The notes under the pieces are model-generated. The model was given only the letters and a program-made list of their open reading frames with translations. It did not search any database and was not told the DNA's origin. Positions 1 to 6,912 of a DNA stretch of 9,519 nt are shown piece by piece. This DNA comes from CAZEGV01 sp964511645 (lineage in GTDB: Bacteria; Bacteroidota; Bacteroidia; Cytophagales; JAAEPT01). Position numbers and translations under genes: made by a program. Every line of letters begins with the position of its first letter. Within the stretch, counting starts at the first letter, position 1. The stretch lies in the NCBI GenBank assembly GCA_964511645.1, contig CAZEGV010000084.1, positions 1-9,519 on the forward strand, in the 5' to 3' direction.

Positions 1-54
1 TTTACTCCCTTATTACACCCAATACCTATCACTAAATAAAATTGTAACAAGAGG

Positions 55-84
55 TTGACCTTTCGGTTTGATAACGGTTAATAT
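55..84 (+). promoter_or_regulatory. Predicted sigma-70 promoter of the first TBDR gene
   Basis: TTGACC at 55-60 (five of six matches to TTGACA) and TAATAT at 79-84 (close to TATAAT) are separated by 18 nt. Transcription would start near 91, giving a leader of roughly 115 nt before the TTG start at 205. The second TBDR gene has the same TTGACC-18-TATTAT layout at 3563-3592, which supports the call. This is prediction from sequence; no start site has been measured. Confidence 0.6.
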
Positions 85-100
85 CAAATTTGGTAGATTC

Positions 101-114
101 AGGTCATTTGACCT
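101..114. promoter_or_regulatory. Palindrome near the transcription start, possible operator
   Basis: AGGTCA-TT-TGACCT is a perfect 6-2-6 inverted repeat lying 16 nt after the -10 hexamer, so it would overlap the first transcribed bases. A related palindrome, TAGGCA-GT-TGCCTA, sits in the equivalent place before the second TBDR gene (3604-3617), and both are followed by CCTAC or its overlap and then TGATTGTT. The position suits a repressor site or a 5'-end RNA hairpin. Which of these it is, and which protein might bind, cannot be seen. Confidence 0.4.
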
Positions 115-121
115 ACTTAAC

Positions 122-168
122 AGTGATTGTTGGACTTCTCGAATATAACGAGAAGCTGATTAGTCACT
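122..168 (+). promoter_or_regulatory. Leader stem-loop of the first TBDR mRNA
   Basis: CTTCTCG (135-141) and CGAGAAG (149-155) form a perfect 7-bp stem with an AATATAA loop. AGTGA (122-126) and TCACT (164-168) can close an outer stem around it across an internal loop. There is no U-run after it, so it is not an intrinsic terminator. It ends about 25 nt before the Shine-Dalgarno sequence and may affect mRNA stability or translation. The equivalent segment before the second TBDR aligns (GAC, CTC, TATAA, GCT, ATTA) but does not fold as well. Confidence 0.4.
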
Positions 169-179
169 AAATAACAACC

Positions 180-203
180 TCCATGACAACCTGGGAGAAT
201 TAA
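180..203 (+). promoter_or_regulatory. Conserved 12-mer with Shine-Dalgarno and mini-ORF MTTWEN
   Basis: TCCATGACAACC (180-191) is identical to 3681-3692 before the second TBDR. The Shine-Dalgarno GGGAG (193-197) lies 7 nt before the TTG start. ATG at 183 opens a 6-codon ORF, M-T-T-W-E-N, whose TAA (201-203) ends 1 nt before the TTG. A ribosome on this mini-ORF would cover the Shine-Dalgarno and could reinitiate at once. No convincing Shine-Dalgarno precedes the ATG, so the conservation may instead reflect an RNA or protein binding site. Confidence 0.5.
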
Positions 204-204
204 A

Positions 205-3030
205 TTGAGTGAAATAGATAAACGTAATCCGCTTTATAAGGCAATTAAATTTGCTTTATTTGCGACCGCGACGGTTTCAACATTATCGGTGTCTTCTGCC
301 TTCGCAGCAGATGAAGATGTAGCCGAAGATGAAAATCGTATTTTTGTAACAGGATCAAGAATAAAACGCTCTGATATGGAAGGGGCAAATCCAATTCAAG
401 CCTTCACACGTGAAGATATTGTCTTGACAGGGATTAATAATGTTGGAGATTTACTTCAAGAAATACCTTCAGTTGCAGGGGCTGGCACAAACCAGTCAAT
501 CAATAATGGTGGATCAGGAGCTATTCGTGTCTCATTGAGAGGGTTGGGTTCGTCTAGAACACTTGTTTTATTGAATGGGCGTAGAGTTGTCGCATCAGGA
601 ACCGGTGCTAATTCCTCTGTTGATTTGAGTACAATTCCAACATCTGTGATTGAGAGAGTCGAAGTTCTTAAAGATGGTGCGTCTGCAGTTTATGGTTCTG
701 ATTCCATCGGTGGTGTGGTGAATATAATCACACGTGCCGACTTTGAAGGCGTGGAGTTTAATGTGAAACGTGCTCAATCAACTTATGGTGATGGTGCAAC
801 AACTGACGTTGATTTTACAACTGGCGTTTCATCTAAAAATGGCAATATTGTTTTTAGTGGATATTACTCTAAACAAGAAGCCCAATGGTCAGGTGATAGA
901 GATTGGTCTGCTTTTGAATTTGATTTAGATCCTGACGATTTAACTATTTCTCGAGGTGGTTCGACCGCTTCACCTTGGGGACGATATAACGGTATAGATG
1001 GTGCAATTAATGGTGAGGCATGTGGCTCTTTTACACATGGTGCAGGAAGTGGACCTGGGCAATCAGATCCATCTGATTTTTCTAATCCTACAGGCTATGA
1101 TTGTTGGGATTGGGATAAGGATACCTATAATTATGCTCCGGCTAACTATCACCTGTTACCTGTAGAGCGATATGGTTTATTTGTTCAGGGTAACTATGAA
1201 ATTAGCGAGATGGTTAATTTCTTTAGTGAAGCATCTTATTCTCATCGGAGCGCTAGTACTAAGTTAGCTCCAGAACCGCTTGCGCCTTTGGTGTTTTTTG
1301 GCTTTGATGGTGCACCATATTCGGCAGAAAACTACTATAATCAAAATTTTGGACCAAAAGATCAGTTTGGCAACACCGTTCAAATAGATGACTGGCGTCG
1401 CAGGGTTGTTGAAACTGGCGGAAGATCTGATAACTACACGTTAAACACTACACGTATTGCGATAGGTTTTAATGGTGAACTTAATGATGATTGGAATTAT
1501 GAGATCGCTTATGTATATGGAAGGAATGAAACCAGTAACCGAACTGGTGGCAATTTCAATTTAGAAAAAGTAGGCTTAGCAACAGGCTCCTCATTTCTAG
1601 ATGCTGACGACAATGTAATATGTGGCACTGTTGCTAATCCGATTGCCGGTTGTGTATCTTTGAATGTCTTTGGTATACCTGGAACTGACACCGCAATTAC
1701 TCAAGAAATGTTGCAGTATGTGACGTTTGAAGGTCATGATGTTGGTGAAAACGAACAGCAATACCTTTCGGTGAACGTGTTTGGTACTATCGCTGAATTG
1801 TCAGCTGGACCTTTAGGTGTGGCTTTCGGTTTTGAAACTAGAGAAGAAAAAGGTGCTGACTTTCCTGATGCTTTAGTGGCATTGGGTATAACAACTGGGG
1901 GTTCCCGTCTAGCAACAGAAGGTAGCTACAGTGTTGATGAAATATATTTTGAAAGTAGCATTCCATTGCTTGCAGATACAATGATGGCTGATAGTTTGGA
2001 GTTAGATTTTGCATTTCGCTATTCCGATTATGACACCTTTGGAGATACAACAAACTATAAATTAGGCATTAAATGGAGAATTAATGAAGATCTTATGCTT
2101 AGAGGAACTGCTTCAACGGCATTTAGAGCTCCTTCTACTTCGGATTTATTTGGAGGTGCAGGTATAACGCATCCAACCGTTTCTGATCCATGTGCAACGA
2201 ATGCAACGTCTTTTTGTATAGCCGATGGGGTGCCTTCTGGTGGTTACCAAGCGCTTGGTGATCAGCTTCGACAGACTTATGGCGGAAGTACAACAATAGA
2301 ACCTGAAGAAGCTGATATTTTTACAGTTGGGTTAGTTTATAGTCCTAGTTTTGTAGATGGTCTATCAATGACTCTTGATTATTGGGATATTGACTTAGAA
2401 AATGCTATTTCATCTATCGGTCCTGATGTTATTTTACAAGGCTGTGCAAGAACTGGAGCTTATTGTGAGTTGATTGATCGTTGGCCTGATGGTAATGTTA
2501 AGTTGATTGATGATCGTACAAGTAATGTTGGTGGTGTAATATCGTCTGGTGTTGATCTTAATCTTAGATATAGTACTGAATTTGATTTTGCACGTTTTAA
2601 TGCAAACTTAGATACTACTTATTATGATACATACGATAAAACTTTAGCTGATGGTACTGTTCAAGAGCATGCCGGTTCGTACATTAAAGATGGAAGTGGT
2701 AACTTTCCTGAATTCAAACATACTTTAAATCTTGGGTTAACGTTTGATAATTGGGCTGCAAGCTGGACAGTTAGATATATTCACGAAGTTGAAGAGAACT
2801 GGACTGTATGGTGGTCGAATACTGTAGGTCAACGTACTATTGATTCTCAGACTATCCATAGCCTTCGATTCTCATATTTCGTTGATAGTTTGACTGCTTC
2901 TGTTGGTGTGAATAATGTGTTGGATGAAGATCCACCTTTTGCAGCAAGTGGTTTCAATGATAATACAGATCCACGTACTTACGATACGCAAGGACGTCAA
3001 GTGTATTTGTCTTTAGGGTGGAAGTTCTAA
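205..3030 (+). CDS. TonB-dependent outer membrane receptor (paralogue 1)
   Basis: This 941-residue protein is an outer-membrane TonB-dependent receptor, which imports a ligand using energy passed from ExbBD-TonB. Residues 1-34 are a signal peptide (basic DKR, hydrophobic AI..AL.AT.TVS, cleavage after S-A-F-A). The mature protein opens with an acidic stretch and RIFVTGSRIKR (45-55). The plug runs to about 180, with RGLG at 112-115 and RVEVLKDGASAVYGSDSIGG from 151. The rest is the beta-barrel, ending in aromatic strands and a C-terminal Phe. Its 8 cysteines form 4 closely spaced pairs, fitting disulfides in surface loops. TTG at 205 is chosen because an in-frame stop lies at 184-186, a Shine-Dalgarno sits 7 nt upstream, and the first in-frame ATG lies beyond the signal peptide. 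The ligand is unknown; the downstream peptidase suggests a peptide. Confidence 0.95.
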   Translation: MSEIDKRNPLYKAIKFALFATATVSTLSVSSAFAADEDVAEDENRIFVTGSRIKRSDMEGANPIQAFTREDIVLTGINNVGDLLQEIPSVAGAGTNQSINNGGSGAIRVSLRGLGSSRTLVLLNGRRVVASGTGANSSVDLSTIPTSVIERVEVLKDGASAVYGSDSIGGVVNIITRADFEGVEFNVKRAQSTYGDGATTDVDFTTGVSSKNGNIVFSGYYSKQEAQWSGDRDWSAFEFDLDPDDLTISRGGSTASPWGRYNGIDGAINGEACGSFTHGAGSGPGQSDPSDFSNPTGYDCWDWDKDTYNYAPANYHLLPVERYGLFVQGNYEISEMVNFFSEASYSHRSASTKLAPEPLAPLVFFGFDGAPYSAENYYNQNFGPKDQFGNTVQIDDWRRRVVETGGRSDNYTLNTTRIAIGFNGELNDDWNYEIAYVYGRNETSNRTGGNFNLEKVGLATGSSFLDADDNVICGTVANPIAGCVSLNVFGIPGTDTAITQEMLQYVTFEGHDVGENEQQYLSVNVFGTIAELSAGPLGVAFGFETREEKGADFPDALVALGITTGGSRLATEGSYSVDEIYFESSIPLLADTMMADSLELDFAFRYSDYDTFGDTTNYKLGIKWRINEDLMLRGTASTAFRAPSTSDLFGGAGITHPTVSDPCATNATSFCIADGVPSGGYQALGDQLRQTYGGSTTIEPEEADIFTVGLVYSPSFVDGLSMTLDYWDIDLENAISSIGPDVILQGCARTGAYCELIDRWPDGNVKLIDDRTSNVGGVISSGVDLNLRYSTEFDFARFNANLDTTYYDTYDKTLADGTVQEHAGSYIKDGSGNFPEFKHTLNLGLTFDNWAASWTVRYIHEVEENWTVWWSNTVGQRTIDSQTIHSLRFSYFVDSLTASVGVNNVLDEDPPFAASGFNDNTDPRTYDTQGRQVYLSLGWKF

Positions 3031-3048
3031 CTTTAGATAAATAGCAGT

Positions 3049-3080
3049 AACACCGTTCGTTTTTTGTGAACGGTGTTTTT
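3049..3080 (+). terminator. Intrinsic terminator after the first TBDR gene
   Basis: AACACCGTTC (3049-3058) pairs perfectly with GAACGGTGTT (3068-3077) over 10 bp around a 9-nt loop, and the stem runs into a T-tract (3076-3080). It begins 18 nt after the stop codon. It makes the first TBDR gene its own transcription unit, consistent with the second TBDR having a full promoter of its own. Confidence 0.85.
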
Positions 3081-3226
3081 AACTTATTTGAATATGGAGT
3101 TAGGTAATCACTTGTGATAAAACTAGATTTTTTCTATTAACACTTTGCCTGATCTTCAATTACACACTTTTCTATATTTTTTCTTCTCTAAATTTAAATT
3201 ACTTACTTACTTGCTAGTTGGTTGGC

Positions 3227-3250
3227 TTTGTTTTCCATGATGGGAACAAA
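3227..3250. repeat. Imperfect inverted repeat / hairpin in the spacer
   Basis: TTTGTTTTC (3227-3235) can pair with GGGAACAAA (3242-3250), 9 bp including two G-U pairs, around a 6-nt loop. No T-tract follows on the plus strand. It could be a protein-binding dyad or a chance fold in AT-rich DNA. Confidence 0.25.
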
Positions 3251-3384
3251 ATTTAACGTATAAAAAGCTGTTTCTAGATCGCACGTAAGGCGATTGATTT
3301 AGATAGTAAGCTATTTTTTAAACTGAATTCCAAATCGTCATTCAATAAGATGAATTATTGGAAGAGTCGAACCTCGAAGTTTCT

Positions 3385-3465
3385 TTATAAGTTTGTCAGA
3401 TATCCTTTATGCTGTTTTTTAACCCCATCTACTTTAGTTTCTAGCGAAAGAGTTTTCAGGTTCAT
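3385..3465 (-). CDS. Candidate small ORF, 26 aa, function unknown
   Basis: On the minus strand an ATG at 3465-3463 follows GAGGT (complement of 3471-3475) at a spacing of 5 nt, and the frame runs 26 codons to TAA at 3387-3385. The peptide starts MNLKTLSLETKV and is polar and lysine-rich, with no membrane segment. The good Shine-Dalgarno is the only evidence for it; an ORF this short arises often by chance in AT-rich DNA, and no promoter is evident. I do not recognise the peptide. It could also be a fragment of a decayed gene. Confidence 0.15.
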   Translation of the reverse strand: MNLKTLSLETKVDGVKKQHKGYLTNL

Positions 3466-3495
3466 ATTTTACCTCAAAATAGGGTAATAATAGAT

Positions 3496-3528
3496 CCGGA
3501 CAGGTCACGTTTTAAGTTAGTAGGACAG
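3496..3528. repeat. Sequence resembling the IS3-type end at 9074-9104
   Basis: CCGGACAG (3496-3503) and GGACAG (3523-3528) bracket a core aligning as GTC..CGT.TTAA.TTA with the segment beside the IS3 transposase stump at 9074-9104. The spacing between the paired GGACAG motifs is nearly the same in both places (26 and 25 nt from CGGACAG to GGACAG), in the same orientation. The likely explanation is a solo end left by a lost or rearranged related element. The match is short and imperfect, so shared ancestry is not proven. Confidence 0.35.
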
Positions 3529-3562
3529 ATAGCTAACTCCTAGCACACATTTAAATTAAGTG

Positions 3563-3592
3563 TTGACCTAAACTGTTATATAAAGTTATTAT
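3563..3592 (+). promoter_or_regulatory. Predicted sigma-70 promoter of the second TBDR gene
   Basis: TTGACC (3563-3568) and TATTAT (3587-3592) are spaced 18 nt apart, matching the promoter at 55-84 in both the -35 sequence and the spacing. Transcription would start near 3600, a leader of about 105 nt. A one-base shift (TTATTA, 17-nt spacer) is equally possible. The parallel with the first promoter raises confidence. Confidence 0.55.
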
Positions 3593-3603
3593 CATGGATG
3601 AGT

Positions 3604-3617
3604 TAGGCAGTTGCCTA
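3604..3617. promoter_or_regulatory. Palindrome near the transcription start, possible operator
   Basis: TAGGCA-GT-TGCCTA is a perfect 6-2-6 inverted repeat beginning 11 nt after the -10 hexamer. Aligned with the first leader, the shared core is AGG(T)CA-N-TTG(A)CCTAC, with one base lost from each arm. That paired loss keeps the symmetry, as expected if the dyad itself matters. TGATTGTT follows at 3622-3629, as it does at 123-130 in the first leader. Confidence 0.4.
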
Positions 3618-3680
3618 CGCTTTGATTGTTTTAGACTCTCAACCTATAAATGATGAGCTAATTAAAAAAGACTTAAACCA

Positions 3681-3701
3681 TCCATGACAACCAGGAGATA
3701 A
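3681..3701 (+). promoter_or_regulatory. Conserved 12-mer with Shine-Dalgarno and mini-ORF MTTRR
   Basis: TCCATGACAACC (3681-3692) repeats 180-191 exactly. The Shine-Dalgarno AGGAG (3693-3697) lies 7 nt before the GTG start. ATG at 3684 opens a 5-codon ORF, M-T-T-R-R, ending with TAA at 3699-3701, 3 nt before the GTG. As in the first leader, the mini-ORF spans the Shine-Dalgarno of the receptor gene. Here it contains tandem AGG-AGA arginine codons, which are usually rare codons in gammaproteobacteria and could slow a ribosome. Confidence 0.5.
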
Positions 3702-3704
3702 CAA

Positions 3705-6700
3705 GTGAACTTAAGCGATAAACGCAATCCAATTGTGCTGGCTATACGTAAAGCACTTTTAGCAACGGTAACTGTATCCTTATTAGCATTACCAAATGTG
3801 TATGCAGAGGAAGAGGCAGAAGACGAAGCTAAAGAAGAAAAAATTATAATTACAGGGTCTCGTTTACAGAGACAGACCTATTCGAGTATATCACCTTTAC
3901 AGGTAATTACTGCAGAGGCTTCTAGAGAGATTGGTTTAATAGATGCCGCTGATATTATACAAGGGGCGGGGGCGTCATCAGGTCAACAAATAGATTTAAC
4001 CTTTTCAGGTTTTGTACTAGACAATGGACCAGGTGCATCGACCGCAAATTTACGTGGATTAGGATCAGCTAGGACACTGACTTTGGTAAACGGTAGAAGA
4101 CTAGCTCCATCAGGTGTAGAGGGTGCTCCTGCCGCCGCAGATTTAAATTTAATACCAGCATCTCTGGTGCAAGAATACCATCTACTATTGGACGGTTCTT
4201 CTTCAATTTATGGCTCTGATGCAGTTGCTGGTGTTGCAAATATTATATTAAAAAGAGATTTTGATGGTTTTACCGTTGATATCTTTTCTGAAACTCCAGA
4301 ACAAGATAACGGAGAAAGAACAACACTTTCTTTGACTTGGGGTAAGAATTTCGATAGAGGTTTTATCGGGTTTGGAGCAGAATATATAGATCAAAAAGAG
4401 ACACGCCTCAGAGATAGGCGTTGGACTGAAAATTGTGATCGACATGTAGAAATTACAACAGATGGGGAAATAAGAACTCAGGATTTATATTATCCAAGTA
4501 TTGGACAAAGAGTTGATTCAAGAGGTTGTAAAGGTACACAATCACTAGCTGGTCGAGTGATCGTTCCTTCTGCTGGTAGCATATATTATACACCGGGTAG
4601 TTCTAATGGAGGCTGGGGTGATTGGTCAGAGTCATCTTCTTTTGGCGTAGGAATAGATTCAGATGGTGATGGTGTAAACGATGTAAGTTTTGTTGACTAT
4701 TCCTTGAATGGCTCGGATGCGAACCAAAACGCGTTTTTATTCTCAAGACAAGAACGTATTAGTTTGATGACGTATGGTGAGTATACTTTAGAAGGTGACA
4801 TGAATATTACACCTTATTATGAAGTTGGTTTTAATAAACGAGATTTTTTTACTGACGGAGGTGCGCCACAGTTTTTCCCAGAAGTGCCAGCAAATAACCC
4901 TTTCAACCTTTGTAACCCTAGTGCCGTTGGTGGTGTTGATTGTGGATTAGCAAATGATGAGCTGTACAATAATCCTGCATTATATAATGGCGTTTTTGAC
5001 CTTTTTGATTGTACCATTTTTACTGGTGGAACATGCCCTCAAGGTTCTGGAGCCATCGGTCCAGCAGTGCTGAAAATCGTAGCATCAGTTAAAGGTGATA
5101 GAAGCCAAACATCGACTACAATGGAGCAAACAAGAGTTGTAGCAGGTGTTAAGGGCGATTTACCTCAATTAAGTTTAGGTGGAATGTCCGACTGGCAATT
5201 TGATACTTTTATATCATTTACTGAATCAAAAGGAACATCTAGTCGAATGGGTATAAGGCAAGATCGTTTAGATCAATCTCTTGATGTTGTAGAAACGTCT
5301 CCAGGTTCTGGTCAGTATGTTTGTACTGATACGTCTAATGGATGTGTTCCGGTGAACCTTTTATCCCCTACACTATATACCGGTCTTGTGGGTGATTTTG
5401 CTACACAAGCTGAAAGAGATTTTTTGTTTGATAGCAGAGATTTTAATACTACTTACAAACAAACAATTTTTTCAACATATTTAAATGGTGTAATTTCTGA
5501 AACTAATGCAGGGTCAATAACTGCAGGTTTTGGTGTTGAATATCGTAAAGATCAAATAGCTTCTATTCCAGATGATATCGCACGAGATGGACTGTTTTTT
5601 GGTTTTTTCTCTGACGGTGGAGCTGAAGGTTCTAAAGATACTAAAGAATATTTTGGAGAGGTTTCGATTCCTCTTTTTGCAGATGTTGCTTTTGCAAAAG
5701 AAATGGAACTAAATTTATCTGCAAGAAATACGAAAGATGAATTTTATGGAAATAATACAACGTATGCTGTGAAATTAGGTTACCGCCCTATTGATTCATT
5801 ATTGTTTCGTGGGTCAAAAGGAACATCTTATAGAGCTCCTAACGTCCGTGAAAACTTTTTGAGAGACCAGTCAGGATTTAATAATATTTTTGACCCATGC
5901 GCTATACCTGAAAGTGCGACAAACCCATTGACAGGTGGGTATGACTCTTCGTTAGATGAAAGAGAGGCGCATGTTTTAGCAAATTGTTTAGCTAATGGTG
6001 TTAATCCAACAACACTAGAAGGGAATGGTTCCAATGTGTATAGCACTGAAATTTCAACTGGCGGTATTTTGGGTCTAAAAGAGGAAACTTCTGACTCATT
6101 GACTTACGGTTTTGCATGGGAACAACCATTTACCAATGCTTTTGATTTAACGGTTGGAGCTACTTGGTGGAAAATTGAAATTGATGATACCATCGTTGAG
6201 CCAAGTGGACAGTTTATTGTGTATGATTGCTATCTCTCAGAGAGCCAGATGAGTACTTTCTGCGATAGAATTGGAAGAGATGATACTGGACATTTAGACT
6301 TATTAGATGCAGGTTTCTTAAATAGAGATAATCAAACGGTACGAGGTGTTGATGTTAATGTTAATTTCAAAACTACAGCAACTGTGTTTGATTTCCCAAT
6401 TCAATGGAGTGCTAATTTAGTGGCAACTCATAATAAAGAAGCTTCATCTCTGTTTACAACAGATGATGGTGATATCGATTTTGACGATGATGCTGGTGAA
6501 TTTGGTTATCCAAGTTGGAATGTTTCGTTACAGTTAGCTGCAAGTTATGATAAGTGGCGTGTTACGTGGCAGACTCGTTATATCGGAAAAGTCAGACAAG
6601 ATGTAGATGGTCTTGATGATTTTGATAATATCAGCGGTAATTCTGACACCTGTTTAGGCGCTCCAGATGACGTAGATTGTAGAGATGTTGGGTTTGCTGA

Positions 6701-6902
6701 GCATTATATGACACATGCACTTTCAGCTTACTATTATGGTGATTCATGGAAATTAGGTCTGGGTATTAGAAATGTGTTTGATAAGGCGCCTCCTGTTGTA
6801 GATGGTTCTGAGATACTTGCAGTTAACAATACGCCAATTGGTGCTGGGTATGACTTAGTTGGTAGAACAGTATTTTTAAACATCGCTAAGAGTTTTAAAT
6901 AA
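3705..6902 (+). CDS. TonB-dependent outer membrane receptor (paralogue 2)
   Basis: This is a second TonB-dependent receptor, 1065 residues and larger than its neighbour. Residues 1-34 are a signal peptide (cleavage after N-V-Y-A) sharing DKRNP...AI..AL.AT.TVS.L with paralogue 1 at identical positions. An acidic linker leads into KIIITGSRLQR (46-56). The plug carries RGLGSARTL (117-125) and GSDAVAGVANII (170-181), but the usual RVEVLKDGAS reads QEYHLLLDGSS. The beta-barrel follows, ending in AKSFK, with a Lys after the usual terminal Phe. There are 14 cysteines in 7 close pairs and a DSDGDGVND loop (318-326) of the calcium-binding type. GTG at 3705 is chosen because an in-frame TAA lies just upstream, AGGAG sits 7 nt away, and the signal peptide starts there. 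Substrate unknown. Confidence 0.95.
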   Translation: MNLSDKRNPIVLAIRKALLATVTVSLLALPNVYAEEEAEDEAKEEKIIITGSRLQRQTYSSISPLQVITAEASREIGLIDAADIIQGAGASSGQQIDLTFSGFVLDNGPGASTANLRGLGSARTLTLVNGRRLAPSGVEGAPAAADLNLIPASLVQEYHLLLDGSSSIYGSDAVAGVANIILKRDFDGFTVDIFSETPEQDNGERTTLSLTWGKNFDRGFIGFGAEYIDQKETRLRDRRWTENCDRHVEITTDGEIRTQDLYYPSIGQRVDSRGCKGTQSLAGRVIVPSAGSIYYTPGSSNGGWGDWSESSSFGVGIDSDGDGVNDVSFVDYSLNGSDANQNAFLFSRQERISLMTYGEYTLEGDMNITPYYEVGFNKRDFFTDGGAPQFFPEVPANNPFNLCNPSAVGGVDCGLANDELYNNPALYNGVFDLFDCTIFTGGTCPQGSGAIGPAVLKIVASVKGDRSQTSTTMEQTRVVAGVKGDLPQLSLGGMSDWQFDTFISFTESKGTSSRMGIRQDRLDQSLDVVETSPGSGQYVCTDTSNGCVPVNLLSPTLYTGLVGDFATQAERDFLFDSRDFNTTYKQTIFSTYLNGVISETNAGSITAGFGVEYRKDQIASIPDDIARDGLFFGFFSDGGAEGSKDTKEYFGEVSIPLFADVAFAKEMELNLSARNTKDEFYGNNTTYAVKLGYRPIDSLLFRGSKGTSYRAPNVRENFLRDQSGFNNIFDPCAIPESATNPLTGGYDSSLDEREAHVLANCLANGVNPTTLEGNGSNVYSTEISTGGILGLKEETSDSLTYGFAWEQPFTNAFDLTVGATWWKIEIDDTIVEPSGQFIVYDCYLSESQMSTFCDRIGRDDTGHLDLLDAGFLNRDNQTVRGVDVNVNFKTTATVFDFPIQWSANLVATHNKEASSLFTTDDGDIDFDDDAGEFGYPSWNVSLQLAASYDKWRVTWQTRYIGKVRQDVDGLDDFDNISGNSDTCLGAPDDVDCRDVGFAEHYMTHALSAYYYGDSWKLGLGIRNVFDKAPPVVDGSEILAVNNTPIGAGYDLVGRTVFLNIAKSFK

Positions 6903-6912
6903 TAAATTTTAG

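Larger units (their letters stand above)
3081..3562. other. Intergenic spacer without a confident gene
   Basis: This stretch of about 480 bases separates the first terminator from the second promoter. No long ORF is present on either strand. It contains a hairpin (3227-3250), a small (TTAC)3 run at 3199-3210, a doubtful minus-strand ORF with a Shine-Dalgarno (3385-3465) and an insertion-sequence-end-like segment (3496-3528). The composition and the IS-like piece suggest a degraded insertion site, but I cannot identify a coding remnant. Confidence 0.6.

Noticed and set aside
595..777. Minus-strand 60-72 codon ORFs inside the three large genes
   Set aside because: They overlap clearly coding sequence in other frames, have no recognisable domain and no convincing initiation signals; they are shadows.
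3199..3212. (TTAC)3 tetranucleotide run as a phase-variable tract
   Set aside because: Only three units, not in a coding region and not near the second promoter elements.
3299..3320. ATAG-TAAG-CTAT followed by six T's as a terminator
   Set aside because: The stem is only 4 A/T-rich base pairs and no gene ends upstream of it.
3360..3380. tRNA-like T-arm (GGTTCGACTC followed by TTCCA) on the minus strand
   Set aside because: The 5-bp T-stem is incomplete, there is no acceptor, D-arm or anticodon arm at the right distance, and the TTCCA lies too close to the loop. Probably chance.
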